Shown here one piece after another: positions 1 through 10,917 of a stretch of DNA of 64,000 bases. The stretch comes from Megaustenia siamemsis (Eukaryota; Mollusca; Gastropoda; Stylommatophora; Ariophantidae). The stretch spans positions 63,302,493-63,366,492 of the forward strand of contig JAVIAB010000092.1 in the NCBI GenBank assembly GCA_032433765.1, written 5' to 3'. Both the position numbers and the translations under genes were made by a program. Below the pieces are notes generated by a model. The model was not told the origin of the DNA. It did no database searches and saw only the letters and a program-made list of their open reading frames with translations. The stretch's first letter is position 1; every line of letters begins with the position of its first letter.

Positions 1-812
1 CCAAGTAAGAAACACCACCACCACCAATGCCCGATAAACACAACGTGAAGTAAGAAACACCACCATCAATGCCCGATAAACACAACGCCAAGTAAGAAAC
101 ACCACCACCAATGCCCGATAAACACAACGCCAAGTAAGAAATACCACCACCACCAATGCCCGATAAACACAACGCCAAGTAAGAAACACCACCACCAATG
201 CCCGATAAACACAACGTGAAGTAAGAAATACCACCACCACCAATGCCCGATAAACACAACGCCAAGTAAGAAATACCACCACCACCAATGCCCGATAAAC
301 ACAACGTGAAGTAAGAAATACCACCACCACCAAAGCCCGATAAACACAACGCCAAGTAAGAAATACCACCACCAATGCCCGATAAACACAACGCCAAGTA
401 AGAAATACCACCACCAATGCCCGATAAACACAACGCCAAGTAAGAAATACCACCACCACCAATGCCCGATAAACACAACGCCAAGTAAGAAATACCACCA
501 CCACCAATGCCCGATCAACACAACGCCAAGTAAGAAATACCACCACCACCAATGCCCGATAAACACAACGCCAAGTAAGAAATACCACCACCACCAATGC
601 CCGATAAACACAACGCCAAGTAAGAAATACCACCACCACCAATGCCCGATCAACACAACGCCAAGTAAGAAATACCACCACCACCACCACCAATGCCCGA
701 TAAACACAACGCCAAGTAAGAAATACCACCACCACCAATGCCCGATAAACACAACGCCAAGTAAGAAATACCACCACCACCACCAATGCCCGATCAGCAC
801 ATCGCGAAGTAC
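1..812. repeat. 45-bp minisatellite array (left edge open)
   Basis: About 18 tandem copies of a roughly 45-bp unit containing AATGCCCGATAAACACAACG and a short (ACC)n run. Copies differ by one or two ACC triplets and by CCAAG versus TGAAG at the unit start. The array starts at or before base 1, so its true length is unknown. The period is a multiple of three, so a 244-codon frame on the minus strand stays open through the array with a W-rich 15-residue repeat. I regard that frame as a by-product of the period, not a gene. Confidence 0.97.
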
Positions 813-2176
813 GCATTATGAGGCGATAAACACGTTCAGGGTCTACGACCAGGTGAGGACCTAAGTGTCGGGAAGCTCTGAACTTAATTACAGTGGAAGA
901 AGCGAAGAAAGGCCAGACGGGTGTCCAGCTGAGTCGGGGTGACTCACTTGTGTGTACAGGAAGAGAGCGCTGATGGAACAGGACTCCAATGGTCCTGTTC
1001 CCAGTGTTCCATTATAAAGAAGCACGAGATAGCGACTACTGGCACATTATGTAAACACAACGGCTCGCAACACATCAACGTTTAAAACATCAATCTCTTG
1101 TCATTTGTTTTTTTTTTCTGTTATTTGTGATTTTTTTTCCAGTGAAGTAAACATACCTCTACATCTGAAATGATTCGCTGTTTTATCATGAAACATTGGA
1201 CCCTTAAAAATAATAAAATATCGCTGTAGGCTGCAACCTGGGCAACATTGCAAAAATTTAAGTAAATCGTCTCAATAGAAATGATACTTTAAAGATTAAG
1301 AGGGAGAAGAGGAGAGGGTGCGGCGGGGGGAGTTCAAAGGTCAAACAATAGCAATAAATATATGAATATTTATTATGACGTCTCGTTGTCTCTGTAACAG
1401 TTGGTACAATGTGAGAGGCCCCTGTTGATTCCATCTCTCATCTCGCTATCGTCGAGCTACCCAACTTTTCCCACCGCTCAACGCCTTACACTTTGCCAAG
1501 CTGTGACCAGACACATTCCGTTTATCAGGGATAGTAACCATTCTCAATTGCATTAGTATATATTTGATCATTAAAATTAATACGTACACAACCAGCAGCA
1601 ACTATACTTAAACTATATATTTCTTGAGTTTGCCAATTTGATAGTAAACTAGCAGTATATTATACTCTTTGAACTCAATAGTTTTTCAGAGGGTTTTGAA
1701 GCCACTAAAATACCAATGATGATGACAAGACAGACAAATTAGCAACATAATGTGAGGACAACAAAGAACACGCACACTAACGATCATACAAATAGTCAAA
1801 TTGCTGCTGAAAATAGAAAACAACGAAAGTCGACTAAACTTATTGGTCATAAGAAACACGATGAGACAGCTTTATAAATACAGAACAGAACTAATCTGAA
1901 ATACATTAACTTCTTAAAAATGAAAGATCAGAGCGTCATTAGTGAGCATGGATCCAGCATTTACAGCTTAACATCCACATGACCTTGAGCACAATACAAC
2001 CTAAGCACACCCCAAAATGTCATCTGTGTACACGTCCTTAGAAAGAAACTGACGATCGTCATGTTTGTTAATACCCGACGCTATAACTATGCAACAAAGC
2101 AACCAACACATATTTGCAGATGTCACTTTATGAAACTGAGTCGAAGGTTAGCTGCCAACAAGCTTCTGGATGAATA
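813..2176. other. AT-rich sequence, nothing recognised
   Basis: The first 200 bases after the array are less AT-rich than the rest and contain no frame I recognise. The remainder is AT-rich with short homopolymers. No coding region, RNA gene or transposon terminus could be supported. Confidence 0.5.
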
Positions 2177-2246
2177 ACCAACCAGCCAGCCAGCCTACCA
2201 ACCAACCAACCAACCAACCAACCAAACCAACCAACCAACCAACCAG
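2177..2246. repeat. (CCAA)n microsatellite
   Basis: Runs of CCAA with a few CCAG and CAAA interruptions. The tract lies just upstream of the LINE remnant that begins near 2285. Confidence 0.95.
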
Positions 2247-2284
2247 TCAATCAATTGGTAGTACAAGAAGGTCGCAAGTGTATG

Positions 2285-3490
2285 CACCGAATTTGGATTA
2301 ACTATCAGGCTTTCCAAAACAGAAATAATGTGACATGATGTTAGCAGGCTCCGTTTGTTATCATAATGACAATACTCTCGAAACGGTTAACAATATTACA
2401 TATATTGGTTCGAACATCAACATTAAGTCTTCCATGGATGCCGAAATCAATAAACGCATTAGACTGATACAGCATTAGTCGCAATGTTTATATACGCATT
2501 AGACTGATACAGCATTTGTCGCAATGTTTATATACGCATTAGACTGATACAGCATTTGTCGCAATGTTTATATACGCATTAGACTGATACAGCATTTGTC
2601 GCAATGTTTATATACGCATTAGACTGATACAGCATTAGTCGCAATGTTTATATACGCATTAGACTGATACAGCATTAGTCGCAATGTTTATATACGCATT
2701 AGACTGATACAGCATTAGTCGCAATGTTTATATACGCATTAGACTGATACAGCATTAGTCGCAATGTTTATATACACATTAGACTGATACAGCATTAGTC
2801 GCAATGTTTATATACGCATTAGACTGATACAGCATTAGTCGCAATGTTTATACAGACTTACGAAAATAGTGCAGAAAAATAAAGCACTTAATATAAAAAA
2901 TAACGCCCAGCGCTCACAGTTCTCTGCTATACAGTAGAAAGGAGTGGACGTGTACGCTCATCAACAGCAAATTAGCGCATTTCAACAGTGCTGCCTAAGA
3001 AAATTTATAAGCGTCAGATGGCAAGATCGTGTATCCAACCTTGATGTCCCTAACACAGCAAAAAAAAAAACACACCCATTTACGCCTTATCTAGTTGACA
3101 TCAAGATGACTGAGACACGTGATCTGTGTAGTGGATGAAGCATTCTAAAAGATACTGTGTACAGCCAGCTGGCTACCAGCGCGCGACCCATCGACCAACC
3201 AATATTCCTCGCTTGCGTAAACTATCGATCGATCAGCATTCAGCTTAAAGATGCGTGCTTGTGCGATATGAAGCAGCTCAGTATCGACAGTGGATTCCTG
3301 GAAACAGGTGCCACAGGTAGACAGGACTGGCGCACATTGACTAATAAGTGCATGTGGAATCGGAGACTAAAAGGCGATAGAACACTTGGCAAGAAAGACG
3401 CAAGGATGAAGAAGCAGCAAACAGCACCAATACCAGCCTCAACATCCAACCACACCTGTCTGCCTTTCCAGAATAAGACTATTTAGTCAA
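2285..3490 (+). mobile_element. LINE F4 remnant, reverse transcriptase C-terminal part
   Basis: Decayed non-LTR retrotransposon read on the plus strand in several frames. In order it shows FGLTI...SKTEIM (post-catalytic part of the RT), then a stretch translating to SSMDAEINKRI, then the 40-bp array. After the array come CLRKFISVRWQDRVSNLDV near 2990-3050, an ILKDTVYSQLA stretch near 3150 and LKDACLCDMKQLSID near 3240-3290. The order matches the thumb and C-terminal region of animal LINEs whose tails read RWQDRVSN ... RYKDVCKRDMK. The endonuclease and catalytic RT motifs are absent, so the copy is 5' truncated. Stops and frameshifts make it a dead copy. A longer relative lies at 13640-14940. 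Clade assignment (RTE-like or Jockey-like) was not possible by eye. Confidence 0.75.
2454..2853. repeat. 40-bp minisatellite inside a LINE
   Basis: Ten nearly identical 40-bp units beginning ACGCATTAGACTGATACAGC and ending GCAATGTTTATAT. The only common variant is CATTAGTC versus CATTTGTC. The first unit is the direct continuation of LINE codons for ...NKRIRLIQH, and the last runs back into LINE sequence near 2855, so the array is an expansion of LINE DNA. The period is not a multiple of three. Confidence 0.97.
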
Positions 3491-4375
3491 AGCATTTGTT
3501 GTGTTCGTTCTAGAGCGCCTTGCAATGTCACATCGATTTATCTCACGAGATAGAAAGCCTATTACGAGTTATTTATTGCAACCAATCGACAAAAAGCACA
3601 ACTATAGCTATCAGCAGGTCGGCTCCAGTGAAAATCAATCTACCGAAAACGTGAATACACAGCTCATCAACCACAACGCGACTGATTAATTGCTGTTCTA
3701 ACGAGAACTGTTCGCTGTGCAGCAAACAATTACTCGGCATTGTGTGGTATAGGCAGGGATTACAGTCACCATCAGGAATTACTAGGTCCAGCACAGTTGG
3801 GACGATTCTTTCAGAGATTGCTGATGGTATGATAGATCTAGTCCTATCACAATCACAAGATAAAATGGTTTTCCCATGTTCAAGTTGAGTACGTAAAAGA
3901 ATCATTGGAAGTTAACGATCTGAAAAAAAATTATTGTCAGTCGTTGCTCATGCAAATTACTAACAAAGATAATAAATGAACTACCATTTCAACCATCTTT
4001 GTTATAATTAATCAGTTTTATTGTGTTCATTACCTTGATAGCCGGTGATCGAAGTTTGTGCACTGTGTTGAGATATTTCCTTATATTATTGGGAAAGAGA
4101 TTGGAGAGTATCGGCCATTATCCAAAGTTGAGATGAGGTTCCCAGCTGGACGAGAACAAATCTATTTGTATTCAAAATGTTTTACGTGTCCTCTTGTTAT
4201 TGCTTCTCTTTCAGTAATTCTCATGTTATTTTTTAAATTTTATTTACATACTATCTCAGAATTTAATTTCTAAAGTGTCGAGTCCTCTTCCAGGAGGATG
4301 GATATCAGGGAAACCCTTGAATAATGTTTCCACCGTGATGGGAGGTTTAAGTGTCAGAACATTCATTGATGTAAA
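3491..4375. other. unassigned sequence
   Basis: AT-rich DNA with a minus-strand open frame of 110 codons (3573-3905) and short plus-strand frames. None resembles a family I know, and codon use gives no coding signal. I see no gene here. Confidence 0.45.
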
Positions 4376-4465
4376 TTCACACGTAGTGAGCGTTGCCTAC
4401 AGGTTAGAGCGTTCACTTTGTTATTATGTGAACGATGGTTCAATCCCATTCTGACATTCTCCATC
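4376..4465 (+). mobile_element. possible tRNA-derived SINE head
   Basis: The sequence TTGCCTACAGGTTAGAGCG resembles a Pol III A box. About 45 bases later GGTTCAATCCC matches a B box. Spacing fits a tRNA-derived head, but the stems of a real tRNA are not intact and there is no clear CCA or target duplication. This is therefore called a SINE fragment of a family other than S1. Confidence 0.45.
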
Positions 4466-4723
4466 TAAAACAAAAAGAGACACTGAGTTTATTTAGGCAA
4501 TAACCATAAATTGTTTAGCCGAAGTGGTCCGGAACGCTTGTTGATAAACCTTCAGGAGTTTGATGGTCACGAGATGCATATTTTAAAATTAATTGAAAAC
4601 TATAATAAATTTCAGTTACTATCATCATTCAAGATAATATAAATGTAAATATGTCTGAGCTTCACGGACTTAGTAGATTACGATTTTCTCGTTTTATTGA
4701 ATTCTTCTTCCTATTCTTCTACC

Positions 4724-5225
4724 TTTTTTAGCTCCCAGTGGAGCATATATCTGCAACAAACACTTTCCAAGTCGTTCTGTTTTTTGCCATTCTTTTAAGA
4801 TCATTCCATGTCTTCCCCATCATCTTCATCTCTGCTTCTATCTGTCTTCTCCAAGAATTCCTTGGTGTTCCTCTTTGTCTTTTCCCCTGGGGATTCCAAA
4901 AAAGGGCCTGTTGTGTAATACTCTCAGTTGGCTTCGTAGTGTGTGTCCTCTCCAGCGCCATCGTCTTCACTTTCTCTGGCTTGCGTCAAACGTCTCTTAG
5001 ACAGAGAGCCCTTATCTTTCCTGGATGGCGGATTTACTTTTTCTCTCTTTGACTTGTTCATGTTTGTGAAGTTTTTTCGGCTTATTTTTTTACAATATGG
5101 GATAGCCAGTCCCATGCCCAGCCCTCCTTTATCGCCTCTTACGAACATGCCTGGTAGGGTACAGCGCCGCTATTATTTACTCCCCTTTCGGGGCCCCGGC
5201 AGCGCACGTGCGTTTTATTTGATTG
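4724..5225 (-). mobile_element. LINE F5, internally deleted copy (5' end joined to 3' end)
   Basis: Read on the minus strand. The 5' part (5225 down to about 4930) is GC-richer and encodes VRGDKGGLGMGLAIPYC followed by a charged stretch, which I recognise as the 5' leader type seen in animal LINEs. At about 4918-4930 it jumps directly to the C-terminal tail. That tail reads SITQQALFWNPQGKRQRG, then WRRQIEAEMK, then ends VADICSTGS and a stop near 4728. Endonuclease and RT catalytic domains are missing. The result is a roughly 500-bp element keeping both LINE ends, which could have been mobilised in trans by a full-length relative. The exact 5' boundary near 5225 is uncertain. Confidence 0.7.
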
Positions 5226-5284
5226 TATGATAAGAATTCAGATAATCGTTAAACACAAGTAATAATAAACACTAGCAACAAGTA

Positions 5285-5482
5285 ACCAATCACCATCAAG
5301 GGCGTTTTTCTCGAGAATGCATGGAAAAAGACCAAGAGGAAGACCTAGAAGAAGATGGATAGATGCAGTGACAGAGACATGTAACAACAAAGGAAAATCA
5401 CTAATTCAGACAGTTCGAGCAGCTCAAGAACGACAAATGATATAAACCACGACACCTTTTCGGTATCAGTGAAAAGAGAAAA
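5285..5482 (+). mobile_element. LINE F8 3' end (seed of the 135-bp array)
   Basis: Plus-strand C-terminal fragment reading RMHGKRPRGRPRRRWIDAV then TETCNNKGKSLIQTVRAAQE and a stop, followed by a short 3' untranslated part ending GAAAAGAGAAAAGAAG. A single-copy version of the same 3' end lies at 25235-25525 inside a SINE. Here the last 135 bases have been multiplied in tandem (next entry). Confidence 0.8.
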
Positions 5483-5890
5483 GAAGAAGATGGATAGATG
5501 CAGTGACAGAGACATGTAACAACAAAGGAAAATCGCTAATTCAGACAGTTCGAGCAGCTCAAGAACGACAAATGATATAAACCACGACACCTTTTCGGTA
5601 TCAGTGAAAAGAGAAAAGAAGAAGATGGATAGATGCAGTGACAGAGACATGTAACAACAAAGGAATATCACTAATTCAGACAGTTCGAGCAGCTCAAGAA
5701 CGACAAATGATAAAAACCACGACACCTTTTCGGTATCAGTGAAAAGAGACAAGAAGAAGATGGATAGATGCAGTGACAGAGACATGTAACAACAAAGGAA
5801 AATCGCTAATTCAGACAGTTCGAGCAGCTCAAGAACGACAAATGATATAAACCACGACACATTTTCGGTATCAGTGAGAAAGAGACAAGA
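5351..5890. repeat. 135-bp tandem array from LINE F8 3' end
   Basis: Four copies of a 135-bp unit starting GAAGATGGATAGATGCAGTG at 5351, 5486, 5621 and 5756. Each unit carries the last 30 or so codons of LINE F8, its stop and its 3' untranslated part. Copies differ by only a few bases, such as AAATCAC versus AAATCGC and GATATAAAC versus GATAAAAAC. The long minus-strand frame across it (5345-5977) follows from the 45-codon period. Confidence 0.96.
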
Positions 5891-6419
5891 ACAGGTAATA
5901 GAGAGTAAAGGCACACTTTCCGCCTTCAAACGCTGTGGCTTGCTATGTTCTTGTTTAATAAATGCATCAGAACACACCTTGAATAAGTGCAGATATAATA
6001 TACCGACTTTACTATTTGTTCATATCTCCATCATGATTTATGTCCCAGCCTGTACTCCCCTGCCCTATCATGTTATTAGACTGCGGGTGTTTACATTTCT
6101 TTTGGGACATACGGGCCTGTAGTTTGCTTAGTTGGCAACATTGAGGATGGGGGTTGCGTGGAATATTGGGTACACTGTTTGTGTAGGCAAAGAGGTACAT
6201 TTGTGGGTTATCTCAGGTTTCGTTTAATGGGGAACGCTTTTTGGACGGCTAAAGTTTGCCACTAGAGCAGAATTCTTGTTAGTGGAGTAGTGTGTTAGTT
6301 TTTTTTAAAAATATAGTTTTGTTTGTTACGATCTGTTGGTAGTTACGGGTAGATTTATTTCATTGTTACACTTAAGGTTTCAATAAAGTGGCCATGTTCA
6401 TGCAATGTACTATAAATAA

Positions 6420-6420
<1 letters not shown>
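5891..6420. other. unassigned sequence
   Basis: Moderately AT-rich DNA with short frames only. I see no domain, transposon end or RNA gene. Confidence 0.45.

Positions 6421-6421
<1 letters not shown>

Positions 6422-6470
<49 letters not shown>
6422..6470. repeat. (AT)n then (GT)n microsatellite
   Basis: Uninterrupted AT dinucleotides pass directly into GT dinucleotides. Confidence 0.97.
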
Positions 6471-6570
6471 ATTCAACCCGCCAACCACAAACAGATAAAT
6501 TATAATAGTTACATTGTTCTGATAGCATGTGTTTTTTTTTCAAAACATTTCGTGGCTAACAGAAGCGTAA

Positions 6571-6591
6571 AACACACACGCACGCACGCAT

Positions 6592-6630
<39 letters not shown>

Positions 6631-6652
6631 GAAAGAGAGAGAGAGAGAGAGA
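6571..6652. repeat. (AC)n then (AG)n microsatellite
   Basis: CACG/CACA dinucleotides pass into a pure AC tract and then an AG tract. Confidence 0.96.
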
Positions 6653-6794
6653 GATAGAAACCATAAATTAACGACATTTCGTTTTCAATATAATGTTATA
6701 TCTGTAATAACATCATTCATAAAACGGTAAATAGGAAATTATCGAATCTTAACTTTAGCTAACAACAATCATCAGGAATAATGACAATTTTGCT

Positions 6795-8830
6795 TCTTCC
6801 CTCTCACCATCATCATCGAGTGCCGTCTCCGCAACGAAGGTTGGCTACCATGGAGCGTCATTCTGCTCCGTCTCTTGCTTTGATGGTGCAGGTTGCCATA
6901 GGCTGATTTGTCCATCTTTTGATGTTACTCGTCCATGTTAGTCTTGGTCTGCCTCTGCCTCTTTTACCTTGTATTTTCCCTCCAGGATTACTTTTAGTAG
7001 GCTGTTGTGTGTTTTAACATAGCCCAAAAAACGCATTTGTCTTGTTTGAATTGTGCTCTTTTCATTTTTAGTTGTTTTAAGACTTCATCGTTTGTTTTCT
7101 TTTTTTCTTCCATCCAATTCTACCTATTCTTCTATATATCCACATTTCATAGCCTTCAATTCTCTGTTCTGTTTTCTTGTCAAAGATCCATGTTTCTGCA
7201 CCATATAGGAATATTGAGAAGATGTAACATTTTGCTATTCTTAATTTTAGCCCTGGTGTTATTTGTTTTGACGTTAGTATGTTCTTCATGACATTAAAAT
7301 TACTTTTTGCCATTCAAATTCTTTTGTTTATTTCAGTTGTAAATTTTCCATCACTGGTTATAGTATGTCCAAGGTAGTTGTAGTTCTGAACTATCTCCAG
7401 GTGTATTCCTTCAATTTTGATATCCACTTGTGGGTTTGAGTATTTTCTTTGTTTATGATCATAGTTTTAGTCTTTTTGATATTCATATCTAGTCCATATG
7501 TCATGTTTATTTAATCAAGTAATTGTTGTAGATCTTTAGGATTTTCTGCTAGTAGTACAGTATCGTCAGCATATCTTAGGCTATTGATTATCTTTCCATT
7601 AATTTGTAGGCCTGGCATCTCTATGATGTTTTTAAAAATGTTGCTTAGTGTATAGATTGAACAAGCTTTGTGATAGGATGCATCCCTGTCTTACTCCTCT
7701 TTTTATATCAATGGGTGTAGAGTTCTCTTTGTTATATTTTATTATTGCTGTTTGCTCCCAGTATAGATTACATATTAGTCGTATGTCCATGTCATCTAGA
7801 TGTATCTCTTTTAGGCATTTATAAGTTGTTTGTGGTGTACTTTATCAAAAACTTTGGTGTAGTCTATGAAGCAGGCATATATTGGTTTGTTTACTTCGGT
7901 GTACTTTTCGATAAATGTTCTCATGCAGAATATGGCTTCTTTTTTCCCGCTATTTTTCCTAAATCCAAATTGCTGCTCATCTAATTTAGTATTGATTTTA
8001 TTCTGAATCCTTCCTTGTATAACTTTTAGCAAGATTTTCGTAACATGGCTCATTAGGCTTATTGTTCTAAATCACTGCATTCAACTGCACCATTCTTTTT
8101 AGGCAATGCAATGAAAGTTGATGTTTTTAGTTCATTTGGTATGTATCTTGTATGGCATATGTCGTTGCATATGTCTATAATCACCTCAATGCCAAAATCT
8201 TCTAGCCTGTATCATCTCAATCTGTATGCTGTCAGGTCCTGCTGCTTTCCCTTTGTCATATTGTTTTTATAGCTTTTTCGATCTCAGATTTTAAGATTTT
8301 ATAGCCTGATGTACATTTTATAACTGGTTTCTTGTCCCTTTGATCATGAAATAGTTCTGTTATATATTCCTGCCATCTATCTATAATATCTTTATTGTCT
8401 ATTAGCATTTTTCCTTTTTTGTCTGCAATGCATCCACCTTCTGTGGCTTTTTTATTTTTATTAGTCATTCTCTTTATTTCTGTGTGCATTCCTCTTAAGT
8501 CTTGTTTGCTTTCTATAGTTTCTATTTCTATACATTTTTGGCTGAGCCAGTCTTCTTTTGCCTTTTTGCACATTTTGCGTATTTCATTATCTATTTTATT
8601 GTAATGGGCAGTGTTCTTCGCTTGTCTCCTTTCTTCCATTTTTTCTAAGATGGTGTTAGTTATCCATTTTTGTTTTTTGTTCTTTTCTCTTTTGGGTAAG
8701 GTGTCGCAGGTTTCTAGTATGTTTTGCTTTATGTATTGCCATTGGGTTGTTACTTTTTCATCAGGATTTTCTCTTCTGTATTGTTCAATTCCTTCTTCTA
8801 GCAGCTTCTGGTATGTGTTCTTTACTTGTA
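6795..8830 (-). mobile_element. LINE F1, long 5'-truncated copy with decayed reverse transcriptase
   Basis: On the minus strand the copy starts near 8830 with the linker upstream of the RT (frame 8639-8256: MEERRQAKNTAHYNKID ... KKAKEDWLSQKC). The RT follows: MSHVTKILLKVIQ, then CFIDYTKVFDKVHH (motif A with its aspartate) at 8053-7811, and LRYADDTVL (catalytic YADD) around 7560-7590. The C-terminal part carries YGAETWIFDKK near 7190. The RT is split by frameshifts and stops, so it is inactive. The 3' end near 6800 has a short CAT/GAT tract, the tail type of this family. The best copy of the same 3' region is at 34935-35637, with others at 32275-32480 and 46035-46303. The 5' end stops exactly at the tail of an F2 LINE. 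Confidence 0.88.
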
Positions 8831-8831
8831 T

Positions 8832-9028
8832 AGTATCATCATCATCATCATCATCATGTGCATTACCGGTTGGCGTAGGTGATCATGTCCCTCCACAATT
8901 TTCTATCTACAGTGCATCGTATCAGTTCTGTTGTTGACTGTTTTCCATGCCATGACACTAAGTTATCCAGTATTTTCTCTCTTTGTCTTCCGCGATCTCT
9001 TTTACCTTTTATTTTGCCAGTTGTCACC
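8832..9028 (-). mobile_element. LINE F2 3' end joined to a minisatellite
   Basis: Minus-strand LINE tail reading EVTTGKIKGKRDRGRQREKI, then ILDNLVSWHGKQSTTELI, ending WRDMITYANR, followed by a (GAT)n tail at 8832-8856. It matches the F2 copy at 17352-19090 closely. Upstream of codon EVTTGKIK the expected LINE sequence (GHIMRRGKLEYL) is replaced by the 36-bp array, and the frame stays open across the join. Confidence 0.9.
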
Positions 9029-9762
9029 TCCGTTTGGGTGATGTCCTCATTTCCTCTCATTACCTCCATTTGGGTGTCTTCTTCATTTCCTTTCATTACC
9101 TCCATTTGGGTGATGTCCTCATTTCCTCTTATTACCTCCGTTTTGGTGTCTTCTTCATTTCCTCTCATTACCTCCATTTGGGCGTCTTCTTCATTTCCCC
9201 TCATTAACTCCATTTGGGCGTCTTCTTCATTTCCCCTCATTACCTCCATTTGGGCGTCTTCTTCATTTCCGCTCATTACCTCCACTTGGGCGTCTTCTCC
9301 ATTTCCCCTCATTACCTCCATTTGGGTGTCTTCTTCATTTCCTCTCATTACCTCTATTTGAATGTCGTTTCCATTTCCTCTCATTACCTCTATTTGAATG
9401 TCGTTTCCATTTCCTCTCATTACCTCTATTTGAATGTCGTCTTCATTTCCTCTCATTACCTCCATTTGGGTGTTGTCTTCATTTCCTCTCATTACATCCA
9501 TTTGGGTGTTGTCTTCATTTCCTCTCATTACCTCCATTTGGGCGTCTTCTTCATTTCCCCTCATTACCTCCATTTGGGCGTCTTCTTCAATTCCTCTCAT
9601 TACCTCCATTTGGGCGTCTTCTTCATTTCCCCTCATTACCTCCATTTGGGCGTCTTCTTCATTTCCCCTCATTACCTCCATTTGGGCGTCTTCTTCATTT
9701 CTTAATATTACCCCAAATCGGGTGTCTTCTTTATTTCCTGTATTACCCCGACTCCTCTGACA
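9029..9762. repeat. 36-bp minisatellite in frame with LINE F2 C-terminus
   Basis: About 20 copies of a 36-bp unit. On the minus strand it encodes variants of MEVMRGNEEDAQ; on the plus strand it contains CCTCTCATTACCTCCATTTG. Three internal subtypes form runs: ...GTCTTCTTC, ...GATGTCCTC and ...AATGTCGTTTCC. This shows local homogenisation. The right-hand units (9700-9762) are degenerate. The unit's ATGAGAGGAAA segment resembles the LINE codons for IMRRGK at the same place, so the array was probably seeded there. The frame is open for 272 codons including the LINE tail, but I see no sign it is a gene. Confidence 0.95.
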
Positions 9763-9796
9763 ATCATTATCTTGTGACGCTGCTATAGATTTTCCA

Positions 9797-9839
<43 letters not shown>
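9797..9839. repeat. (TC)n microsatellite
   Basis: Pure CT dinucleotide tract between the 36-bp array and a LINE fragment. Confidence 0.97.
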
Positions 9840-9840
<1 letters not shown>

Positions 9841-9846
<6 letters not shown>

Positions 9847-10030
9847 GGGCTACCTACACAACACAAGATATTCCATCCAGGTGGACAAACCATTTCATTT
9901 GTTTTCTCTGTGTTCACTTCAAGACTGATTCAATTCCGATTCCTATTCTTATGTCGTCTTGTCTAATTCTGTTACTTCATGTCACTTTCGCTGTGTTGCG
10001 AATCATTTCTGCGGTGACTAATTCCCACTG
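9841..10030 (-). mobile_element. LINE C-terminal fragment, frameshifted
   Basis: Minus-strand reading gives AEMIRNTAKVT near 10000, RIRQDDIRIGIGIESVLK near 9940 and TEKTNEMVCPPG near 9880. The order corresponds to the post-RT region of animal LINEs (R...GVTRRDRIRNxxIR...LQWFGHL). One stop and at least one frameshift are present. The fragment is short and the family is uncertain. Confidence 0.5.
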
Positions 10031-10903
10031 GTTACGAGTGAGCTTGTCTGGCTCTGGTAGGTAATACATTTATTAAACACAAGTTGTTACTTAAATCTAC
10101 AACTGAGAATGAACTCTGGAAATATGTTGTTGGGTTAGAGATTTGAGTTGCTGTCTAAAGTTTAAGCTTGTGTATAAATCGTATCAGTATAAATGGGTTG
10201 TAGTTTAAATCAAATTAGGCGAGGGGGACCCCTGTGCACACGGCTGCCAGGGAAAAACGGATTAACACGCAAAATTCCGTTCCTAGTCTCTAGGGACTTC
10301 GTCAGAGGTAAAGGCTGGCGAACCAAAAAAAAAAATCAAATTAAAGACAGGTTGTAGTAGAACATGAACATGATTTTAATGTGACTCATCATATTTCGAT
10401 ACGGGTGTACTACTCCTACTTTCACACGTCAGAAAATTTACATCAGAGTAAAAACAAACACAAAGAACGAAACGCATAAAATCCACGAGAGGAGAAAAGT
10501 AAATAACCTTGGCCTACTGAGCGATGGGTTGGAGAGCAACATGAAAGTATATGTCGAACATGGGAGTACTACTTTTCAAATTCTGTAAGTCTGTTTCAGT
10601 GTATATATATATATATAAAAAAGAAAGGTTAAATACTAGGAACACGATTCATAGCTCACATAAAGAGCAAAATAAATAACATTGACCTACATGAGCAATG
10701 AACTGTTTTAAGACATAGGGCGCTGTGTCAAACAGCCAAATATCGTGAAACGAAATTAATGTAGTTCTTAGATATTCCTGTTTAATTCTTTAAATGGTGA
10801 ATTATTCTGTTAGTTTCGTTAAAATTATCCGATTTGTAATTTGTGAAGTAAAATGTAACCAACTGTAAACTTCTTTATAATTTTTGTTCGTAATTATAGT
10901 TTG
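10031..10903. other. unassigned sequence
   Basis: A short less AT-rich block at about 10216-10325 (GGGGGACCCCTGTGCACACG ... CTTCGTCAGAGGTAAAGG) may be an old non-autonomous element, but I found no second copy in the window. The rest is AT-rich with nothing recognised. Confidence 0.4.
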
Positions 10904-10917
10904 TTTAAATGTAAATC

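Noticed and set aside
1..800. 244-codon W-rich minus-strand frame
   Set aside because: Translation of a 45-bp tandem repeat; no sign of a gene.
3573..3905. 110-codon minus-strand frame as a host gene
   Set aside because: No recognisable motif, not supported by codon pattern, and length is within chance for this DNA.
7007..7291. Plus-strand frames across LINE copies (also 8395-8937, 17391-17765, 18507-18836, 35201-35383)
   Set aside because: Antisense shadows of minus-strand LINE coding sequence.
8256..8639. Independent small gene with a lysine-rich product
   Set aside because: It is the linker upstream of the reverse transcriptase in the F1 LINE, collinear with the downstream RT pieces.
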